Assembly (NCBI GenBank): GCA_945873875.1
Contig: CAMCER010000014.1
Location: 1 to 9,762 of the forward strand
Source: an uncultured Clostridia bacterium
GTDB taxonomy: Bacteria; Bacillota_A; Clostridia; Peptostreptococcales; Anaerovoracaceae
DNA: 9,762 nt
Direction: 5' to 3'
Notes under the pieces: generated by a model
Databases searched by the model: none
What the model was told of the DNA's origin: nothing
What the model saw: only the letters and a program-made list of their open reading frames with translations
In this document: one piece after another, positions 1 through 6,951 of the stretch
Numbering within the stretch: position 1 is the stretch's first letter
Layout: every line of letters starts with the position of its first letter
Position numbers and translations under genes: made by a program

Positions 1-1
1 C

Positions 2-3000
2 GAAGTAAATCCGAATAATACTGCTCAGAACATATGGCAGAATGCCGGATCTGGAGGATCGTCCTACATATCCGGACATTCGGGATGCAACTCGGTCGCA
101 GAGGATTCTATATCGAGCAGCATAAGGCATACCGGACAGGCAGAGCACTACTCCGGATATATATTCACGGATACGCAGATGATCTCCGGATATAAACAGA
201 TGAAAGATCCACAGACCGGAATGACGGTGGTAGGGCATACCGGAAACGGTTATGCCAGGATCTCACCTCTGGATTTCGAAGTGAAATTCGTTGCCAATAA
301 CGATCTGGGAGAGACATTTACCAAAGACTATCGTACTGACATAGTCCTGCCTTCATCTGAGGATCTGGGCTTTGCCAACGGCGATAAGATTTTTGCAGGA
401 TGGGCCCCGGCTGAAGACGCAGAAGTGCCGGATTACCAGGCTGGAGAAACATATACTCTGACATCTTCAGACATACCTGTGTTCTACGCGGTATGGATCG
501 ATCCGGGCGAATATATAATCAGGCTGGATGCGAACGGAGGCTACACCTCAGCACAGAGGATCCGCGTCAGCAACATTGAAGAAAGCGTTGAACTTCCGAC
601 TCCGACCATGCCGGGCACAGAAGTTTTCGCCGACTGGAACGAGAAGAAGGACGGATCGGGCGCTGAATATCAGAGTCCGGTTACAGGAGAGATGATAGGC
701 GCGACGCCGGGACAGACCATCACGCTTTACGCCCAGTGGATCGACGGACAGCAATATGCTATATACAAGGTGGAGCACTATATACAAAACGCCGGCGGCG
801 ACGGATATTCCCTCTACGAATCTGAACGCATAAAGGTTGAACGCGCCGGAAGCGATAAGGTTTCACCGGAAGAAAAAGAATACGAAGGATACATAATCAA
901 GGATCACGATGAGGAGTACGCTCTGCCTGATCCGGGCAAACCGGGCCTGGTAGTGAAGTACTACTACGACCTGCTTTCATACGAAGTTGCGTTTGACGGT
1001 AACGGAGCTACATCAGGACAGATGCTGGAGCATCAGCCAATGACAGGAGGCAGGCAGGAAGCACTGCGAGCCAACGAATACCACAAGAAGGGCTCCATCT
1101 TCACGGGATGGAACACAAAGGATGATGGCACCGGCACCGGCTATGTGGATAAGCAGAAGGTCAAGAACCTGACCAGGGAGAACGGCGGTATCGTAACGCT
1201 GTACGCCCAGTGGCTCGCCAATGAAGAGGGACAGCTGACGCCGACCAACGGCGAGATCATCGTCAAGTGCAAGGCCGGCGAAACTATCGTGATACCCGAT
1301 CTTCCAGCAGGGACCACATATACGATAGAAGAGATCGATAACCCTGCAGGCTGGAGCCAGAAGGGTGAGCTCGACGGAAACGGCGAGACCATAAAGGCCA
1401 ACGTGACCAGCCAGGCCACGGCAACCAACGAGTACAAGGCAAAAGGAGCAGCGCAGCTCAACGCCCACAAAGTGCTCGCGGGAGCCGATATAGAAGAAGG
1501 ACAGTTTACCTTTGAACTTCTGGATGAAGAGGGAGAAGTCATCGACACCAAGACCAACGGGGCAGTTGATGACAACGAGCAGGTGCTGGATGATGACGAC
1601 AATGTTGTCAAAAATCCGTACTACAAAACATCTCTTGTTGAGTTCGATCCTCTCCAGTACACCCAGGAGGACATCGGCAAAACATACACATACAGGATAC
1701 GCGAAGTGGCAGGTGATGAGCCGATCAACTATGACGTTTCGGGTCTTGGAGAGGTCGAAGTCGAAGTGACGATCACAGATGCAGGCGGCGGAGCGCTGAA
1801 TGCGGAGATCACCTACAAGACAGACGAGGCTCTTGAGCCGATCTTCAGGAACAAGATGAAACCGGCCAAGCTCAAGATCTCCAAGACCATCGTAGATGCC
1901 ACAGCGGCTGCGGAAGAAGATGAATTCACATTCACAGTTGAGCTTCTCGACGCCGACGGAGAGGTGCTGGACGGCGAGTACGACGCAGTCAAGGGCGAAG
2001 ATGAACTTACCGTAAGGTCAGGTGATCAGATCACACTGATGGGCGGCGAAGAGATCGTCATCAAAGGACTGCCCGGCGGAGCTTCATACAAAGTTACCGA
2101 GGAAGCAAAGGACGACTGGGAGATGACCGGCTCCTCTGGAACAGAGGGTGATTTTGCAGCGGGAGAGACAGAAGAAGCTTCCTTCGAGAACACTTATCAT
2201 GAGCCGGAAAAGAAACCGTACAACGCAACAGGCGAAGTACAGTTCAAGGCGAGCAAGGAAGTAGAAGGCGGACTCATCCTCGAAGATGATAACTTCACAT
2301 TCGAGCTGACGGACGAGCAGGGAGAGGCTATCCAGTCCAAGAGCTGCGATGATGTCACAGGCGACGACGGCAACGTTTCAGAAAGCGAGATCACCTTCGA
2401 CAAGATCACCTACGACATCAACGATCTTGAGTATGACGAGGATGCTGTCGCGGAGAACGTAAAGGCAGCTCTGCAGGAATATCAGAATCAGTACGATGCT
2501 GACAAAGCGGAATACGATCAGGAACATGCAGGCGATGAGAACGCGAAACCGTATATGGATTTTGCGGTATGGGTAAAAGCCAATACCGACTACAGGAACG
2601 TCAACGAGCTCATGCAGGCGCTGGATGACAACGCGAGAGAAGACATAAGGCCTGAAGGCACCTTCATATACTACGTCCGCGAAGTGGCAGGCGACGATCC
2701 TGACGTGACTTATGACAAGACACGTTACTACTATAAAGTACATGCAGTTGACCAGGGTGACGGCACTATCAAGACAGATGTGACCTGTTACAGGATGGGT
2801 GATGAGGATACCGAAGTGAACGACATCACATTCACCAACATCAAGACCACGCAGGTCAAAGTGTACAAGAAATGGATGGACAATGACGATCAGGATGGAT
2901 ACAGACCGACCAAGGAAGAGTTTGCCGAGAAGATACATCTCATGGCAGCAGTTGGCGATGATGATCCTGAAGAAGTCAAGGGTGCTGAGCCGATTGTAAT

Positions 3001-4651
3001 GGAAGACAAGGATGGCAATATGACCGTCATCTATGAGGATCTGCCGGCGTATGAAGACGGCGTGGAGATAGTGTATACAGTAAGAGAAGACAGTATCGAA
3101 CACTACGAGCCGAAGGGGAACGTGGACGAAGTGGAAGACGGCGGAACCTTTACAAATATACATACGCCTGAGAAGACCAAAGTTACAGCAGATAAAGAAT
3201 GGATCGACCCCGACAATGAGGATGGCCGCAGAGACAATGCGGAAGCCAGGTTGCAGCTGTACAAGAAAAAACCGGGGAAAGAGCCTGAAGCTGTGGGAGA
3301 CCCGGTTAAAGTTGGCACGAATGAAGGATGGAGCCATACATGGAACGACCTGCCGGTCTTCGAGGACAAGGAAAAACTCACATACTCAGTGAAAGAGTTT
3401 ATGGGTGAAAACAGCGGATATACAGGTGAAGCAGGGGCTCCGGTAATAGCAGAAGAAGGCAACAGTGGAAACATAAAAGTCACCAATACGTACGAAGCAA
3501 AGGGCGACATCACCTTCAAGGGCATCAAGAGCATCGACAGCAGAGATCTGCTTGACGGCGAGGAGTACACCTTCACAGTGAGCGAAGGAGAAGAAGTGCT
3601 CCAGACGATAAAGAGCGACGGCGCAGATGGCGATGACCCGGGCAAGATCAACTTCGAGAAGATCGAGTACGTTCTCAAGGACGGCGAGTCCGACCTAGGT
3701 GAGCATACGTATACCATCAAGGAAGAGAAAGTGAATGCTGACGGCATCACGTCCGACACTAATGAATACAAAGTGACAGTCAACGTCACAGACAATAAGG
3801 ACGGCACGCTGAAAGTGACGACACTTGATGGCAGCAATGACCCTGACAAGCTCGACTTTGAAAACACATATGAAGCCAGCGGCAGTACAGAGTTCAAAGT
3901 AAAGAAACTCCTTGAAGGAAGAGACTGGAAGAAAGCAGACAGCTTCAGCATCAGACTTAAGGCAGTGGATGGAGCGCCTATGCCGGAGGGAGCAGAACCG
4001 GAAGAAGCGGATGATCCGGAGAGTCCGAAGACTAAGACAGTAACTATCGATAAGGATACGGAAGATCTGACGGCCGGGTTCGGTGATATCGAATTCACCG
4101 TGGCAGACATGGTGAAGGACGGTAAGTACGTGAAAGAAAAGACATTCACATACGAAGTCAATGAGATCATCCCTGCAGACGAAGACAAAGCTCTGTATAT
4201 GGCATATGATGAGAACACGTACATAGCAACAGTCACAGTAACAGACGATACGAAAGGCAAGCTCCATACAAAGGTCAGCTGGAGTATAAAGGGCAGCGAA
4301 GATGAAGCATCTGTTGACGAAGGAGTACTCGAGGTCGGCAATGTATATGAGGCGACCAAGCTTAAGCTGACAAAGAAGATGGACGAAAGAATTGCTCTGC
4401 CGGAAGACAAAGAGAATGCAACGGTGGTATTCAGGATCATCGGAACTGACAAGGACGGCAAGGTGATTTATGAGAACCATGTGGGTCTGACTTTCGATGA
4501 GAAAAGCCGTACATATGAAACGAGAACGATCCGCGACGTACCGATAAACGCAGAGATCACAGTCGAAGAGGTATACGGTGGCAATTACACTTCGGAAGAC
4601 GGAAATGTAAAGGCCGCGGAGCTTAAAGAGGTAGACGGCGAGATGATCTAG
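2..4651 (+). CDS. Giant multidomain surface adhesin/pilin-like protein, 5' end outside window, ends at an in-frame amber codon
   Basis: The frame is open from base 2, so the ATG at 179 is internal and not the start. Bases 2-265 encode the end of a bacterial glycine-rich domain (motifs SYISGHSGCNS, HYSGYIFTDTQMISG, TGNGYARI). Then follow three InlB-type B-repeats (about 272-496, 512-742, 977-1216, the last two ending TLYAQW) with a MucBP-like segment at 755-970. A DUF7601-like segment lies at 1232-1432, Spy0128/FctA-like domains at 1439-1852, 2222-2848, 3497-3874 and 3875-4354, a DUF7601-like domain at 1862-2197, two Cna-B domains at 2849-3166 and 3170-3496, and a final domain from 4355. Many of these carry the Lys near the first strand, the Glu strand (REVAGD, TVRED, SVKEF) and the terminal Asn (FRN, FTN, VTN, FEN) typical of intramolecular isopeptide bonds. 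The protein is very acidic and probably forms a long, stiff, protease-resistant stalk outside the cell. It has no LPXTG motif or membrane helix before the stop. Family assignments are from recalled motifs, not a search. The exact binding target is unknown. Confidence 0.85.
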   Translation, partial: EVNPNNTAQNIWQNAGSGGSSYISGHSGCNSVAEDSISSSIRHTGQAEHYSGYIFTDTQMISGYKQMKDPQTGMTVVGHTGNGYARISPLDFEVKFVANNDLGETFTKDYRTDIVLPSSEDLGFANGDKIFAGWAPAEDAEVPDYQAGETYTLTSSDIPVFYAVWIDPGEYIIRLDANGGYTSAQRIRVSNIEESVELPTPTMPGTEVFADWNEKKDGSGAEYQSPVTGEMIGATPGQTITLYAQWIDGQQYAIYKVEHYIQNAGGDGYSLYESERIKVERAGSDKVSPEEKEYEGYIIKDHDEEYALPDPGKPGLVVKYYYDLLSYEVAFDGNGATSGQMLEHQPMTGGRQEALRANEYHKKGSIFTGWNTKDDGTGTGYVDKQKVKNLTRENGGIVTLYAQWLANEEGQLTPTNGEIIVKCKAGETIVIPDLPAGTTYTIEEIDNPAGWSQKGELDGNGETIKANVTSQATATNEYKAKGAAQLNAHKVLAGADIEEGQFTFELLDEEGEVIDTKTNGAVDDNEQVLDDDDNVVKNPYYKTSLVEFDPLQYTQEDIGKTYTYRIREVAGDEPINYDVSGLGEVEVEVTITDAGGGALNAEITYKTDEALEPIFRNKMKPAKLKISKTIVDATAAAEEDEFTFTVELLDADGEVLDGEYDAVKGEDELTVRSGDQITLMGGEEIVIKGLPGGASYKVTEEAKDDWEMTGSSGTEGDFAAGETEEASFENTYHEPEKKPYNATGEVQFKASKEVEGGLILEDDNFTFELTDEQGEAIQSKSCDDVTGDDGNVSESEITFDKITYDINDLEYDEDAVAENVKAALQEYQNQYDADKAEYDQEHAGDENAKPYMDFAVWVKANTDYRNVNELMQALDDNAREDIRPEGTFIYYVREVAGDDPDVTYDKTRYYYKVHAVDQGDGTIKTDVTCYRMGDEDTEVNDITFTNIKTTQVKVYKKWMDNDDQDGYRPTKEEFAEKIHLMAAVGDDDPEEVKGAEPIVMEDKDGNMTVIYEDLPAYEDGVEIVYTVREDSIEHYEPKGNVDEVEDGGTFTNIHTPEKTKVTADKEWIDPDNEDGRRDNAEARLQLYKKKPGKEPEAVGDPVKVGTNEGWSHTWNDLPVFEDKEKLTYSVKEFMGENSGYTGEAGAPVIAEEGNSGNIKVTNTYEAKGDITFKGIKSIDSRDLLDGEEYTFTVSEGEEVLQTIKSDGADGDDPGKINFEKIEYVLKDGESDLGEHTYTIKEEKVNADGITSDTNEYKVTVNVTDNKDGTLKVTTLDGSNDPDKLDFENTYEASGSTEFKVKKLLEGRDWKKADSFSIRLKAVDGAPMPEGAEPEEADDPESPKTKTVTIDKDTEDLTAGFGDIEFTVADMVKDGKYVKEKTFTYEVNEIIPADEDKALYMAYDENTYIATVTVTDDTKGKLHTKVSWSIKGSEDEASVDEGVLEVGNVYEATKLKLTKKMDERIALPEDKENATVVFRIIGTDKDGKVIYENHVGLTFDEKSRTYETRTIRDVPINAEITVEEVYGGNYTSEDGNVKAAELKEVDGEMI
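272..1216 (+). repeat. Three InlB-type B-repeats (Listeria-Bacteroides repeat) with an interposed MucBP-like segment
   Basis: Three copies of a beta-grasp-like repeat of about 75-80 residues lie at about 272-496, 512-742 and 977-1216. Each starts with a VKF/IRLDANG/VAFDGNG strand, has a central F-x-x-W core (IFAGW, VFADW, IFTGW) and ends with Y-A-x-W (VFYAVW, TLYAQW, TLYAQW). The DNA for the last two TLYAQW ends is nearly identical (722-739 and 1196-1213). The segment at 755-970 (KVEHYIQ near its start, VVKYYYD at its end) looks like a MucBP-type domain. Such repeats are common in surface adhesins of Firmicutes. The domain boundaries are judged by eye. Confidence 0.75.
1439..4354 (+). repeat. 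Array of isopeptide-type beta-sandwich domains (Spy0128/FctA-like, DUF7601-like, Cna-B)
   Basis: Seven consecutive domains share one plan: an early Lys (HKVLAG, ASKEVEG, YKKWMD, ADKEWID, KVKKLLEG), a middle strand ending in Glu (IREVAGD, VREVAGD, TVRED, VKEFMG, IKEEK, VNEII), and a last strand with Asn (FRNKM, FENTY, FTNIK, FTNIH, VTNTY, FENTY, VGNVY). The two IREVAGD/VREVAGD strands share a 14-base identity (1700-1713 and 2678-2691), pointing to domain duplication. In known pilins and adhesins of these families the Lys and Asn are joined covalently with the acidic residue as catalyst. Bond formation here is an inference from the residues. Confidence 0.7.
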
Positions 4652-4768
4652 GTAGTTGAGTTCGAGAACACCCCGACAGACGACGATTTCACCGAAGGCA
4701 TAGTCAATAAGTATGAATATACAGAAGACGAGGTCGAATATGTCGGAGACGATGACCCGAAAGAATAG
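4649..4768 (+). pseudogene. In-frame continuation of the giant protein after the amber codon (C-terminal strand and acidic tail)
   Basis: After TAG at 4649-4651 the same frame stays open for 38 codons to a second TAG at 4766-4768. The translation begins VVEFENTPTDDD and contains EGIVNKYEYTEDE. The VEFENT segment is exactly the last strand expected for the domain that starts near 4355, and its Asn (codon 4667-4669) would be the isopeptide partner of the Lys in LTKKMDE (about 4373). The stretch is therefore either the lost end of the protein after a nonsense mutation, or part of a readthrough product. TGG, TAC, TAT, CAG and GAG are all one base from TAG. A further 11 sense codons follow the second TAG before TAA at 4802-4804. 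A sequencing or assembly error cannot be excluded. Confidence 0.6.
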
Positions 4769-4819
4769 ACAGACGGGGAAGACAATAAACGGCGTAAAGT
4801 ATAAAAAGGAGGCAAACAA

Positions 4820-5347
4820 ATGAGGAAAAAAAGCAAAAAGCTGATCGTAATATGCGCAGTCTTCATTGCGCTTATCGCTTCGACGACGGCTGCTTATGCC
4901 TACTTTACTGACTATGAGCAGGCCCGTGGAGGAGCGCAGATCAAGCTGGAAGGGCAGACGCATTTCAATGAGGAGCCCAGTGACAGTCAGAAAGTCCTGT
5001 CTGTAGAAAACACAGGTGAGACGGACGTCATCGTGCGGGTGGCTGCCTTCGGAGATTTCATCAACTGGGAGACCTCCAGATGGGAAGATGGCGACTGGAA
5101 GAAGATCGGCGACTGGTTCTATTATAAAAAGATCCTGAAGCCCGGTGAGACTACAAAAAATATCAACATCAAGATCGATACTGCAGTTGCAAAAAAAGCG
5201 GAGCACGACTTCGATATCGTAGTAGTCCATGAGTCGTCCCGCGTGACTTATGACGGCACGACGGCCAACAAAGTCGTTAAACCGGACAAGTGGCCGGACA
5301 GCTGGTACGATCTGGGCATCAAAGCCGACAGCAAAGGAGGTGAATAA
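4820..5347 (+). CDS. SipW-type signal-peptide protein, TasA/camelysin-like fibre subunit candidate
   Basis: A 175-residue exported protein. Residues 1-30 are a basic N-terminus (MRKKSKK), a hydrophobic core and the segment TTAAYAYFTD, the hallmark of signal peptides cut by SipW-type signal peptidases. The mature part is a small beta-rich domain: QKVLSVENTGETDVIVRVAA is typical of TasA/camelysin-like proteins, where a conserved strand is followed by a comment-like Asn-Thr-Gly turn, and residues 99-123 carry the matching KPGE turn and a second strand pair. In Bacillus such proteins polymerise into matrix fibres. The start is supported by AAAGGAGG at 4805-4812, seven bases upstream. It lies just after the giant surface protein and two bases before the next subunit gene, so co-transcription is likely. 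No cysteine occurs in the mature part. The fibre role is inferred. The SipW peptidase itself is not in the window. Confidence 0.7.
   Translation: MRKKSKKLIVICAVFIALIASTTAAYAYFTDYEQARGGAQIKLEGQTHFNEEPSDSQKVLSVENTGETDVIVRVAAFGDFINWETSRWEDGDWKKIGDWFYYKKILKPGETTKNINIKIDTAVAKKAEHDFDIVVVHESSRVTYDGTTANKVVKPDKWPDSWYDLGIKADSKGGE
5333..5340 (+). promoter_or_regulatory. Ribosome binding site inside the end of the upstream gene
   Basis: AAAGGAGG lies within the last codons of the 4820-5347 gene (encoding its Lys-Gly-Gly end) and nine bases before the ATG at 5350. Ribosomes finishing the first subunit gene are thus placed at the start of the second, which suggests coupled translation of the pair. Confidence 0.8.
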
Positions 5348-5349
5348 GT

Positions 5350-6153
5350 ATGGAAAAGAAGACCGGAAAGAAATTCACCAAAAAAGCGATTGTCGGACTG
5401 ATAGCGGCTATCGTGCTTATGGCAGCCGGGGCGATCGGAACTTTCGCAGCTGCCAATGCGCCTTCGATACAGAGTGAAGAATACAAAGCTGAATTCTATC
5501 TGGATCACCTGCAGGTACATCTTCTTGAGAATGGAGAGGACGTCTGCGGAGGACAGAACACCTTGGACGGCAGCAGCAAGATAGACGGAGAATTTGTTCA
5601 GTATCTTGGATACAAGGACGGTGTCCTGGGAAGCGTCGAGCCAGGCATGCTTTACAAAGAAGAGCTGGCAGCGAGGAATGGTCAGGACATCCCCATCTAT
5701 GTAAGGATGACAGTCCGCAAATACTGGGTAAAGGTCGATAAAGACGGTACGGCCGGAGACAAGACTACCGTTCTTGAACCTGATCTTATTCATCTGACCT
5801 ACGGTGATAAAGATTACAACACTTCGGCCTGGACCCTTGACGAGTCCGTCAGTACGGAGGAGAGCAAGACATACTATTACAAGAAATCCCTTGCAGGCGG
5901 AAAGGACTCAGAAGTCCTCTTCGATCAGTTGATCATCGACAACAAACTGGCGGAGAAAGAGAAGGACGAAGTTACGACCGATGAGAAAACCGGCGTCACC
6001 ACGATCAAGTATATCTACAAATATGACGGATGTGCGTTTATGATCGAGGCGGACGTACAGGCCATCCAGACACATAACGCAAACGATGCCATAAAGAGTC
6101 AGTGGGGCGTAAGCAACGTCAAAGCAAGCGGCGGCAAGCTGACAGTAGAGTAA
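5350..6153 (+). CDS. Second TasA/camelysin-like exported protein
   Basis: A 267-residue protein with a basic start (MEKKTGKKFTKK) and a hydrophobic segment at residues 13-35 that ends in an Ala-rich stretch (TFAAANAPS), read as a signal peptide. It is followed by AEFYLDHLQVHLLENG, which sits where the first strand of SipW-dependent/TasA-like proteins normally lies. The strand PIYVRMTVRKYW (about 115-126) and the C-terminal segment containing IEADVQAIQTHNANDAIKS (about 232-250) match recalled features of this family; the QTHNA-x-DAI motif is common in these exported proteins. There are two cysteines, at residues 66 and 228, which could form a disulfide outside the cell. It lacks the sharp YFTD motif of its neighbour, so the processing enzyme is less certain. 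It starts two bases after the previous stop and is probably a partner subunit. Assignment is by motif only. Confidence 0.6.
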   Translation: MEKKTGKKFTKKAIVGLIAAIVLMAAGAIGTFAAANAPSIQSEEYKAEFYLDHLQVHLLENGEDVCGGQNTLDGSSKIDGEFVQYLGYKDGVLGSVEPGMLYKEELAARNGQDIPIYVRMTVRKYWVKVDKDGTAGDKTTVLEPDLIHLTYGDKDYNTSAWTLDESVSTEESKTYYYKKSLAGGKDSEVLFDQLIIDNKLAEKEKDEVTTDEKTGVTTIKYIYKYDGCAFMIEADVQAIQTHNANDAIKSQWGVSNVKASGGKLTVE

Positions 6154-6165
6154 GGAGGAACAAAA

Positions 6166-6951
6166 ATGAAAAAGAGAAATAAGATTATGATCCTCCTGAC
6201 GGCAGTGATTGTGATGGTAGGAATGACCACAGGAAGCGCTCTTGCAAAGAGCAGCAAATATAACGGGTCCTGCTATTTTGACGGAAGCAAGATCGTATCA
6301 AGTTTCCACAGCAACAAGATAGCAGACGCGGTATCGGATCTCCAGCCGGGAGACAGCGTACATTTCAAAGTGAAATATACCAACGAGTACAGCAAGAAGA
6401 CAGACTGTTATATGTCCAATGAAGTGCTTCAGACCCTTGAGAAGACAGATGCCGCAAAAAAAGTCCCCGAGGGGACAGGCACTCCTGAAAACGGAGGATA
6501 CACCTACAGTCTGATCCATACGGATAAGAACGGAAAGAAGACCACGATCTTCAGCAACGCAAAGGTCGGCGGAGAAGCGAAGCCGAACGGGATGGAAGGT
6601 CTGGAACAGGCCACCAACGCTACGAAAGACTGGTTCTTCATACAGACTCTCGAAGAGGGAGAATCCGGTGAACTGGATCTGGATGTAGCATTTGAAGGCG
6701 AGACGGAAGTCAACGACTACATGGATACAGAAGGAAGCCTGCAGCTCAGGTTCGCGGTCGAGATCCCGAAAGCGGGAAGCAAAGACAAAGACCAGCCGGA
6801 TGACGATGCTGTAGTAAGCGTGCCTCAGACGGGAGACGACAGCAATCTATTCCTGCCGTTCCTGATAATGCTCATAGCAGGCACGGCACTGCTGATACTG
6901 ATCCTGGCAAAACGCAGAAGTAAAGATGAAGAGACAGGAGAGGAAGCGTGA
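6166..6951 (+). CDS. Sortase-anchored surface protein with VPQTG signal
   Basis: A 261-residue protein with a signal peptide (residues 1-28, ending GSALA), a beta-rich ectodomain (about 30-200), an acidic linker and a C-terminal cell-wall sorting signal: VPQTG at residues 219-223, a hydrophobic helix at about 228-248, then the charged tail KRRSKDEE. This is the layout used by sortases to link proteins to peptidoglycan or to pilus subunits; VPQTG is a variant of LPXTG. Two cysteines at residues 36 and 81 could pair. Residues 62-75 (GDSVHFKVKYTNEY) resemble the strand pattern of TasA-like and pilin-like domains, but I do not recognise a named family. The start is supported by AAGGAGG at 6152-6158. 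It may be the wall anchor for the fibre made by the two upstream proteins, as an inference from operon order. The stop TGA overlaps the next ATG by one base. Confidence 0.75.
   Translation: MKKRNKIMILLTAVIVMVGMTTGSALAKSSKYNGSCYFDGSKIVSSFHSNKIADAVSDLQPGDSVHFKVKYTNEYSKKTDCYMSNEVLQTLEKTDAAKKVPEGTGTPENGGYTYSLIHTDKNGKKTTIFSNAKVGGEAKPNGMEGLEQATNATKDWFFIQTLEEGESGELDLDVAFEGETEVNDYMDTEGSLQLRFAVEIPKAGSKDKDQPDDDAVVSVPQTGDDSNLFLPFLIMLIAGTALLILILAKRRSKDEETGEEA
6936..6943 (+). promoter_or_regulatory. Ribosome binding site favouring the ATG at 6951
   Basis: The purine-rich stretch GGAGAGGA sits at about 6938-6945 at the end of the 6166-6951 gene. Two starts are possible in frame, GTG at 6948 and ATG at 6951. 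ATG at 6951 is preferred because it is the stronger codon, has the better spacing and overlaps the preceding TGA (6949-6951) by one base, a common coupled arrangement. Confidence 0.5.

Noticed and set aside
179..181. ATG at 179 as the start of the giant surface protein
   Set aside because: The same frame is open back to base 2 and encodes the conserved glycine-rich domain motifs there, so the true start lies upstream of the window.
4652..4819. A frameshift hiding an LPXTG anchor after the giant protein
   Set aside because: The other two + frames stop within a few to about 17 codons and show no LPXTG-like motif or hydrophobic run.
3103..5230. Long open frames on the minus strand (for example 3103-4461 and 3695-5230)
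   Set aside because: They lie opposite well-supported domain-coding sequence, have odd Ser/Val/Leu/Phe-rich translations that mirror the acidic codons, and lack ribosome binding sites.
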